Source: Lentibacillus lipolyticus (GTDB lineage Bacteria; Bacillota; Bacilli; Bacillales; Amphibacillaceae). From it: a DNA stretch of 64,000 bases. This document shows, piece by piece, positions 58,903 to 64,000 of the stretch (positions are counted from its first letter, which is position 1; every line of letters starts with the position of its first letter). The notes beneath the pieces were generated by a model. That model was not told where the DNA came from. It did no database searches and worked only from the letters and a program-made list of their open reading frames with translations. The DNA is taken from assembly GCA_004145795.1 (NCBI GenBank), contig SEIO01000005.1:1-64000 (forward strand). Direction: 5' to 3'. Made by a program: the position numbers and the translations under genes.

Positions 58903-59667
58903 TTATACGCCCCCATAACGCCGTTTCCGCTGCTGATAATCATGGAGCGCTTGTTGAAACATTTCCCTGGAGAAATCCGGCCACAGTACATCCGTGAACC
59001 AAAACTCAGAATAAGCGGCCTGCCACAGCAAAAAATTGCTCAGTCGTTGTTCCCCGCTTGTTCGGATCAGCAGATCAGGATCCGGCAACCCGTTCGTATA
59101 AAGATACGCTGCAAACGTTTTTTCGTCCAGAGAATCAAGTTTTAACTCATCGTCATCAATAGCTGCAACAATTCGTCTAATAGCATCCATGATTTCAAAT
59201 CTACTTCCATAGTTTAAAGCAAAATTCAATAATAATCCATCATTATCTTTTGTTTTTTCTTTGGCATAATGTACCGCCTCTTTTGTATGGTCCGGGAGCA
59301 GTTCGAGGTTGCCAATCGTCTCAATTCGAACATTGTTTTCCATCAGTTCAGGCAGATAAATATGTAAAAATTCTTTCGGCAGCCGCAGTAAATAATCAAC
59401 TTCCGAATCGGGCCGTTTCCAATTTTCTGTTGAAAATGCATAAAGGGTCAGGATTTCAATTTGAAAGGATACGGCCGTTTTCACTACTTCCCGCACAATG
59501 TCCATACCTTCCTTATGTCCGGCAATCCGCGGCAGGCCTCTTTTTTTTGCCCAGCGGCCATTCCCATCCATAATAATGGCAACATGTTTCGGCAGCACAT
59601 CAAACTTGGATGATTGTTCTTGTGGTTCAGGATTCTTTTTTTTAAAAAAAGGAAGTTTCATTGACAT
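58903..59667 (-). CDS. uppS: Undecaprenyl diphosphate synthase
   Basis: A 254-residue cis-prenyltransferase that extends FPP with eight IPP units to make the cell-wall carrier lipid precursor. AIIMDGNGRWAKKRGLPRI near residue 30 holds the catalytic Asp; TLYAFSTENWKRP and LLIRTSGEQRLSNFLLWQ are the other signatures. The start at 59667 has CGGAGG seven bases upstream and gives family length; the longer frame adds 38 residues. It probably has its own promoter after the frr terminator. Confidence 0.95.
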   Translation of the reverse strand: MSMKLPFFKKKNPEPQEQSSKFDVLPKHVAIIMDGNGRWAKKRGLPRIAGHKEGMDIVREVVKTAVSFQIEILTLYAFSTENWKRPDSEVDYLLRLPKEFLHIYLPELMENNVRIETIGNLELLPDHTKEAVHYAKEKTKDNDGLLLNFALNYGSRFEIMDAIRRIVAAIDDDELKLDSLDEKTFAAYLYTNGLPDPDLLIRTSGEQRLSNFLLWQAAYSEFWFTDVLWPDFSREMFQQALHDYQQRKRRYGGV

Positions 59668-59813
59668 AATCTGTCCTCCGATATCATTTATGCCCTGTCT
59701 TTCTTTGTTGGGCCCGGGAGTATGGTGATAGGTAGCGAGCGGAACAGCATCACTCAGCATCACTTGCTTTAAATAATGCATAAGCTATTCCTATCCTATT
59801 AGAATGAATTGCC

Positions 59814-59822
59814 ATTATATCA
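59814..59822 (-). promoter_or_regulatory. Extended -10 promoter candidate for uppS-cdsA-rasP
   Basis: Minus strand TGA-TATAAT, about 145 bases upstream of the uppS start, with a weak TTAAAA at the -35 position. It is downstream of the frr terminator. Confidence 0.55.
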
Positions 59823-59957
59823 CTATAAGCGGTTATTTTTTAATATTTCATTGAATCATCAGCAAAACGAGGCTTCTGATTTCATGTCCTTGCTTTGCTG
59901 ATAGTCCAAGGAAATGGATTAGCATCCAGGAACACATAGTGTGCTGTTATAGTAACA

Positions 59958-59983
59958 AAAGCCCTCTTTCATAAGAGGGCTTT
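59958..59983 (-). terminator. frr terminator
   Basis: AAAGCCCTCTT pairs perfectly with AAGAGGGCTTT over 11 bp around four bases, followed by TGTTA on the minus strand. It closes the rpsB-tsf-pyrH-frr unit. Confidence 0.85.
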
Positions 59984-60013
59984 AGTTTCTTATTCAACTA
60001 GTCCTTCATTTTC

Positions 60014-60571
60014 TTATACTTCCAATATTTCTTTTTCCTTCTCTTTGACGAGCTGATCAATTTTATCAATATGTTTATCCGTTTCTTTTTGTACGTTATC
60101 CTGTTCTTTTTTTAGTTCGTCTTCTGTCAGGTCGCTATTTTTTTCTGCTTTCTTGAGCTGATCATTCGCTTCACGTCGCACATTCCGCACCTGCACACGT
60201 GATTCTTCAGCATACTTCCCAACAATTTTCACCAGTTCTTTACGTCGTTCCTCTGTCAGCGCCGGGATGTTAATACGGACCACATTTCCATCACTGGACG
60301 GCGATAAACCGAGATCAGCCTTTTGGATTGCTTTTTCAATATTTTCAATGGATGACTTGTCAAATGGGGTGATGACCAAAAGTCTTGCCTCCGGTGCGGA
60401 GATGTTGGCCAGCTGATTAAGCGGTGTAACTGCGCCATAATAATCAACATTCACACTGTTCAAGATAGCCGGATTAGCCCGTCCAGCCCTAACTGTTGCT
60501 AAATCCTTGGAGAAAGCCTGTACGGCCTCTTCCATTTTATTGCTCGCATCTTTCACTATATCATTAGCCAT
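60014..60571 (-). CDS. frr: Ribosome recycling factor
   Basis: A 185-residue three-helix-bundle plus beta-domain protein that splits post-termination ribosomes with [23 protein letters not shown] and the [31 protein letters not shown] helix are family signatures. Its ATG overlaps the pyrH stop by one base (TAATG), so the two are translationally coupled. Confidence 0.96.
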   Translation of the reverse strand: MANDIVKDASNKMEEAVQAFSKDLATVRAGRANPAILNSVNVDYYGAVTPLNQLANISAPEARLLVITPFDKSSIENIEKAIQKADLGLSPSSDGNVVRINIPALTEERRKELVKIVGKYAEESRVQVRNVRREANDQLKKAEKNSDLTEDELKKEQDNVQKETDKHIDKIDQLVKEKEKEILEV

Positions 60572-61296
60572 TATTCGTTCCCCCTTATCATTGTACCAAT
60601 TGGCTCGCCTTGCACAACGCGTTTAATGTTACCTTTTTCCATTATAGAAAATACAATCAGCTTAATATCATTGTCCATACACAATGATGATGCTGTTGAG
60701 TCCATTACTCCAAGACCTTTGTTAAGCATTTGCATATACGAAATCTCCGTATACTTCTCCGCTTCCTTGTTTACTTTTGGATCAGCTGAGTAGACACCAT
60801 CCACATTGTTTTTAGCCATCAAGATCACTTCTGCCTCAATTTCCGCAGCCCGTAATGCGGCTGTTGTATCCGTTGAGAAATAAGGATTGCCTGTGCCCGC
60901 GGCAAAAATGACAACACGTTTCTTTTCAAGATGGCGGATTGCTTTTCTCCTTATGTAAGGTTCCGCAACCTGACGCATTTCTATGGATGTCTGTACACGG
61001 GTTGGAATCCCGCCCTTCTCCAAACTATCCTGAAGGGCCAATGAATTCATGATGGTTGCGAGCATCCCCATATAGTCGGCTGTCGCACGGTCCATGCCCA
61101 TTTCACTGCCGACTTTGCCGCGCCAGATGTTTCCGCCCCCAACAACGACAGCCACTTCCACACCAAGCTCAGCAACTTCCCTGACCTGTGCTGCGATTGA
61201 CTGGATCACTTGCGGTTCAATTCCATAGCCTTGGTTTCCGCTCAAAGCTTCTCCACTTAATTTTAACACAATTCTACGGTATCGAGCTGTTGTCAT
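60571..61296 (-). CDS. pyrH: UMP kinase
   Basis: A 241-residue hexameric bacterial UMP kinase of the amino-acid kinase fold. [13 protein letters not shown] (about residues 8-20), [11 protein letters not shown] near 52 and [19 protein letters not shown]-like segments identify it. The ATG at 61296 follows GGAGG by five bases; the longer frame adds 13 residues with no site. It lies 113 bases after tsf with a hairpin between. Confidence 0.96.
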   Translation of the reverse strand: MTTARYRRIVLKLSGEALSGNQGYGIEPQVIQSIAAQVREVAELGVEVAVVVGGGNIWRGKVGSEMGMDRATADYMGMLATIMNSLALQDSLEKGGIPTRVQTSIEMRQVAEPYIRRKAIRHLEKKRVVIFAAGTGNPYFSTDTTAALRAAEIEAEVILMAKNNVDGVYSADPKVNKEAEKYTEISYMQMLNKGLGVMDSTASSLCMDNDIKLIVFSIMEKGNIKRVVQGEPIGTMIRGNE

Positions 61297-61365
61297 AGTT
61301 ACCTCCGTTGAACGTTTCATATTGTCTGCAAGCATCCATAAAGGTCTGAAAACTTTATTTTTAGT

Positions 61366-61400
61366 GAAATAGGGAACAACGATGCCGTGTCCCCTATTCC
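61366..61400 (-). terminator. Hairpin between tsf and pyrH
   Basis: GGAATAGGGGACA pairs over 13 bp (with two G-U pairs) with TGTTCCCTATTTC, nine bases after tsf. No T-run follows, so it may be a processing or stabilising hairpin. Confidence 0.5.
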
Positions 61401-61409
61401 ATAACCGTC

Positions 61410-62294
61410 TTAGTTATTCATTTGATTTCTAACTTCTTCAGCAAAGTTTTCTTCACGTTTTTCCATGCCTTCGCCAACTTCATAGCGTGCAAATGTTTTC
61501 ACCGATGCATTTTTGCTTTCTACAAATTGCTTCACTTTTTGGTCAGGATCTTTTACAAAATCCTGTTCAAGCAGACAAATCTCCTCGAAAAATTTGCCGA
61601 GACGTCCTTCGACCATTTTGTCGACGATATGTTCCGGTTTTCCTTCATTCATTGCTTGCGTCTTCAATACTTCCCGTTCACTTGCAACTTCCTCTTCCGG
61701 AACTTCATCACGTGAAACATAGCGAGGGCTGACAGCAGCTGCATGCATCGCAATGTCTTTAGCGGCATCTTGGTCAGTTGTTCCTTCCAACAATGTCAGA
61801 ACGCCAATGCTTCCGCCCATATGAACATATGCCCCAAAAGCGTCATTATCTGTTTTGTTCAGGAGCGTAAAGCGGCGAAGTGAAATTTTTTCCCCGATTT
61901 TGGCAACAGTCGCGTTAATATATTTTTCAACCGTCTCACCATCACCGTGCAGCTCTTGTTGCAGAGCTTCTTCAACTGTTTCTGGTTTTTGCTCAACGAT
62001 ATGCTTACCGAGTTCACCGAGAAGTGACTGGAACTGATCATTTTTGACAACAAAGTCTGTTTCGCAATTCACTTCCAAGAGAACTGCTGTATTGTTGTCC
62101 ACTTCAATGTGCGCAGCCCCTTCTGCCGCAATGCGGTCCGCTTTCTTAGCGGCTTTCGCCATTCCTTTTTCACGCAAGTGCTCCATTGCTTGATCGAGAT
62201 CGCCGTCTGTTTCCTGGAGTGCTTTTTTGCAGTCCATCATTCCGGCACCTGTTTTTTCACGCAGTTCTTTAACCAGTTTTGCTGTTATTGCCAT
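61410..62294 (-). CDS. tsf: Elongation factor Ts
   Basis: A 294-residue guanine-nucleotide exchange factor for EF-Tu. The N-terminal UBA-like domain ends with [13 protein letters not shown]; the core has [15 protein letters not shown] near 75-89, the EF-Tu contact. The start at 62294 (MAIT) follows the universal N-terminus; an ATG two codons earlier is closer to GGAGG and could also be used. It lies about 100 bases after rpsB with an intervening terminator. Confidence 0.96.
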   Translation of the reverse strand: MAITAKLVKELREKTGAGMMDCKKALQETDGDLDQAMEHLREKGMAKAAKKADRIAAEGAAHIEVDNNTAVLLEVNCETDFVVKNDQFQSLLGELGKHIVEQKPETVEEALQQELHGDGETVEKYINATVAKIGEKISLRRFTLLNKTDNDAFGAYVHMGGSIGVLTLLEGTTDQDAAKDIAMHAAAVSPRYVSRDEVPEEEVASEREVLKTQAMNEGKPEHIVDKMVEGRLGKFFEEICLLEQDFVKDPDQKVKQFVESKNASVKTFARYEVGEGMEKREENFAEEVRNQMNN

Positions 62295-62346
62295 GGTCAT
62301 AATTCCTCCTTCAGGTCTTGTTAAGTACTATACTTGCCTTAAAAAA

Positions 62347-62379
62347 AGGTGATAAAAGGCACAAATCCCCTTATCACCT
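62347..62379 (-). terminator. Terminator/attenuator between rpsB and tsf
   Basis: AGGTGATAA pairs with TTATCACCT and seven T residues follow on the minus strand. It would reduce tsf expression relative to rpsB. Confidence 0.8.
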
Positions 62380-62392
62380 GTCCTTTCACCTT

Positions 62393-63157
62393 TTACGCAT
62401 TATCTGTTTCTGAATCTGACTCTGCTTCTCCGGCAGCAACTGGCTGTTCTTCCGCTTCTGGCTCTTCCGTTTCTTCCCCTTGTTTTACTTCAAGGACAGC
62501 ATCTGCCATTTTGGAAGTCATCAGTTTAACAGCACGGATTGCGTCGTCGTTTGCCGGAATGACATAATCAATTTCATCCGGATCGCAATTGGTGTCAACC
62601 ATGGCGATAATCGGAATGTTCAATTTATGTGCCTCGGCAATCGCAATCCGCTCTTTACGCGGATCAATAATGAACATGGCATCCGGCAGTTTATCCATCT
62701 CTTTGATTCCGCCAAGGAACTTAACAAGGCGTTCCTTTTCTTTCAAGAGTTCAATAACCTCTTTTTTCGGAAGGACTTCAAATGTGCCGTCCTCTTCCAT
62801 GCGTTCAATATCCTTCAGACGATTAATACGCTTGCGGATTGTCTGAAAGTTCGTCAGCGTGCCACCCAACCAGCGCTGATTTACATAAAACATACCAGAA
62901 CGGGTAGCTTCATCCCTTACAGAATCCTGCGCCTGTTTTTTTGTACCAACGAAAAGGATGGAGCCGCCATTTGCAGCAAGATCCCGTACATAATTGTACG
63001 CTTCTTCCACCTTTTTCACGGTTTTTTGCAGGTCAATAATGTAAATGCCGTTACGTTCCGTGAAGATATATTTCTTCATTTTCGGATTCCAGCGGCGTGT
63101 CTGGTGACCAAAATGTACACCAGCTTCTAGTAGTTGCTTCATTGAAATTACGGACAT
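62393..63157 (-). CDS. rpsB: 30S ribosomal protein S2
   Basis: A 254-residue S2, the last protein to join the 30S body. [33 protein letters not shown] and [21 protein letters not shown] are universal signatures. The acidic tail ([12 protein letters not shown]) is long. AGGAGGAAT precedes the ATG. It has its own sigma-A promoter inside the end of the upstream swrB-like gene and a 200-base leader with hairpins. Confidence 0.97.
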   Translation of the reverse strand: MSVISMKQLLEAGVHFGHQTRRWNPKMKKYIFTERNGIYIIDLQKTVKKVEEAYNYVRDLAANGGSILFVGTKKQAQDSVRDEATRSGMFYVNQRWLGGTLTNFQTIRKRINRLKDIERMEEDGTFEVLPKKEVIELLKEKERLVKFLGGIKEMDKLPDAMFIIDPRKERIAIAEAHKLNIPIIAMVDTNCDPDEIDYVIPANDDAIRAVKLMTSKMADAVLEVKQGEETEEPEAEEQPVAAGEAESDSETDNA

Positions 63158-63359
63158 AAACGATTCCTCCTAATGGTTTTTCCTCCGCTTACGATCATCT
63201 TTGCATAAAGACCATTTCCGGGTGAACAGCCAATAGCCTTCCTTGTCCCCGCTGTGAAACGCAATCACGTTTCACAAATGGCACCAAATACGCAAATCAC
63301 CTAGCGTGTGTATTTCAGTGTGCTCACAAAAAAGTGAACACCGTTTTACACCAGAAATA
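63158..63359 (-). promoter_or_regulatory. rpsB 5' leader with hairpins
   Basis: The transcript from the promoter at 63360-63388 would carry about 190 untranslated bases. Two stems are visible: 63253-63276 (9 bp, TGTGAAACG with CGTTTCACA) and 63320-63341 (8 bp around a T6 loop). A long leader before a ribosomal protein gene suggests autoregulation, but no known leader class was recognised. Confidence 0.5.
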
Positions 63360-63388
63360 AATATACCATAACAACGATAACCTATCAA
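63360..63388 (-). promoter_or_regulatory. Sigma-A promoter of rpsB
   Basis: Minus strand TTGATA (63383-63388), a 17-base spacer and TATATT (63360-63365). The -35 overlaps the stop codon of the swrB-like gene, so rpsB is uncoupled from the flagellar operon. Confidence 0.75.
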
Positions 63389-63831
63389 GCATTATTATGG
63401 GCATTGTTTTGTAATTTTATAATCAGTTCGGCCTCTGTTTTGCCACAATTTAATTTGCGTGCAATTGCGTCGGCAGTCCATCCCTCAGCATACAGATGCA
63501 GCACCCGTGCCTCCAGTGACATTTGTGGTTCAGCATCCATATGACCGGTCTTTGGAGCTTCAGCATTCGCTTGATGAACGTCCGATGCAGCCTTTGGTTC
63601 CTGACTGGTTTTCGATTTGAAGCCATCACCACCCTGGTTTAATTCGTTGTTCAAGGCAGCTTCAAGGTAACGATTCTCTTCCCGTATAGCTTCCAAATAA
63701 GCGGCGAGCTGCCTGTTAAGCCCGCTGTTATCTTCATGTTTTATTGATTGCAGCTGCTGCATCAAACGAAAAAGTATCGCAAATGTTACGATATGTGCAG
63801 CTAAACTTACAAATAAAAGAATAGAAATCAT
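63385..63831 (-). CDS. swrB: SwrB-like membrane-anchored protein
   Basis: A 148-residue protein with one N-terminal membrane helix (ILLFVSLAAHIVTFAILFRL, residues 4-23), a polar central region and a C-terminal helix-turn-helix-like segment (MSLEARVLHLYAEGWTADAI then ARKLNCGKTEAELIIKL). Its place between sigD and rpsB equals that of B. subtilis SwrB (YlxL), which activates the flagellar type III export apparatus. Identity rests on position and layout, as sequence similarity is modest to my eye. Confidence 0.7.
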   Translation of the reverse strand: MISILLFVSLAAHIVTFAILFRLMQQLQSIKHEDNSGLNRQLAAYLEAIREENRYLEAALNNELNQGGDGFKSKTSQEPKAASDVHQANAEAPKTGHMDAEPQMSLEARVLHLYAEGWTADAIARKLNCGKTEAELIIKLQNNAHNNA

Positions 63832-63870
63832 AGAATCCCTCTATTCATAAAATGGCATTTTTTCTTTTTG

Positions 63871-64000
63871 TCAATTATCCGCTGAAATTGCCTGCAGCTT
63901 CTGCAGTTCTTTACGTAATTTAAAAATAGCTTTCCGGTGAATTTGCGATATTCTGGAAGTTGTCAGTTCCAAGACTTGTCCAATTTCTGTAAAAGTTAAA
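63871..64000 (-). CDS. sigD: RNA polymerase sigma factor SigD, C-terminal fragment (window edge)
   Basis: Only the last 42 codons are in the window. They read LTFTEIGQVLELTTSRISQI followed by HRKAIFKLRKEL, which is sigma region 4.2 with its -35-binding helix-turn-helix and is close to B. subtilis SigD. Sigma-D drives flagellin, chemotaxis and autolysin genes and ends the fla/che operon. The 5' part lies beyond position 64000. Confidence 0.85.
   Translation of the reverse strand, partial: LTFTEIGQVLELTTSRISQIHRKAIFKLRKELQKLQAISADN

Larger units (their letters stand above)
59668..60013. other. frr-uppS intergenic region
   Basis: It contains the frr terminator (59958-59983) and an extended -10 promoter candidate (59814-59822). 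Between them, the minus strand has TTGGACTATCAGCAAAGCAAGG and a second GCAAAA/TTTTGCTGATG pairing of unknown meaning. No gene was seen. Confidence 0.5.

Noticed and set aside
62480-63130. 216-codon open frame on the plus strand within rpsB
   Set aside because: Antisense to the universally conserved rpsB; composition is that of a complementary shadow.

Overview
The window is a stretch of low-to-mid GC Gram-positive chromosome from an endospore-forming Bacillaceae. The order of sporulation genes (spoVFA/spoVFB, spoVK, spoVS, cotE, spoIIIE), the sigD-swrB-rpsB junction and the ymf/ylx genes match the Bacillus subtilis chromosome closely. Acidic C-terminal stretches in several proteins, intergenic repeats and a group IIC intron resembling that of Oceanobacillus suggest a halotolerant relative such as Lentibacillus, Virgibacillus or Oceanobacillus. 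That genus-level guess is inference. Every gene supported here lies on the minus strand, so transcription runs from the high-coordinate end to the low-coordinate end. No tRNA, rRNA or CRISPR array was seen.

Layout, in the direction of transcription. (1) 64000-56700: the end of the flagellar operon (sigD fragment, swrB-like), then rpsB, tsf, pyrH, frr, uppS, cdsA and rasP: translation factors, UMP kinase, undecaprenyl-PP and CDP-DAG synthesis, and a site-2 protease. (2) 56650-43100: polC, an inserted RsbR-type stressosome gene with a MITE-like element, then the rimP-nusA-ylxR-ylxQ-infB-ylxP-rbfA-truB-ribF-rpsO transcription/translation cluster. (3) 42900-37900: pnp, ylxY, mlpA, ymxH. (4) 37900-36900: about 1 kb without genes, filled by a 750-bp inverted-repeat element. 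(5) 36800-30700: dipicolinate synthase, asd, dapG, dapA (lysine, diaminopimelate and spore dipicolinate supply), tepA and ylzJ. (6) 30600-19300: spoIIIE, a GntR regulator, the EF-P modification genes ymfF/ymfH/ymfI, ymfJ, ymfK, rodZ, pgsA and cinA. (7) 19200-11900: recA, rny, ymdB, spoVS, miaB, ricA, cotE. (8) 11800-1: mutS, mutL, a Dps protein, miaA, hfq, spoVK, hflX, a PLP enzyme (ynbB), glnR and glnA. The 5' part of a group IIC intron abuts the glnA terminator.

Regulatory signals readable by eye include a GlnR box and promoter before glnR, a LexA-like box beside the recA promoter, a near-perfect sigma-K promoter before spoVFA, sigma-A promoters before rpsB, rny, spoVS and miaB, and about 25 terminators or terminator-like hairpins.

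Compared with the B. subtilis order (recalled, not searched), dxr is missing between cdsA and rasP, proS between rasP and polC, rnjB between dapA and tepA, and tdh/kbl between spoVS and miaB. The least ordinary items are the MITE-like elements and their degenerate relatives, the intron, the RsbR-type insertion between polC and rimP, and a RicA protein without any cysteine. No clearly novel multi-gene system was found; most of the window is conserved core chromosome.
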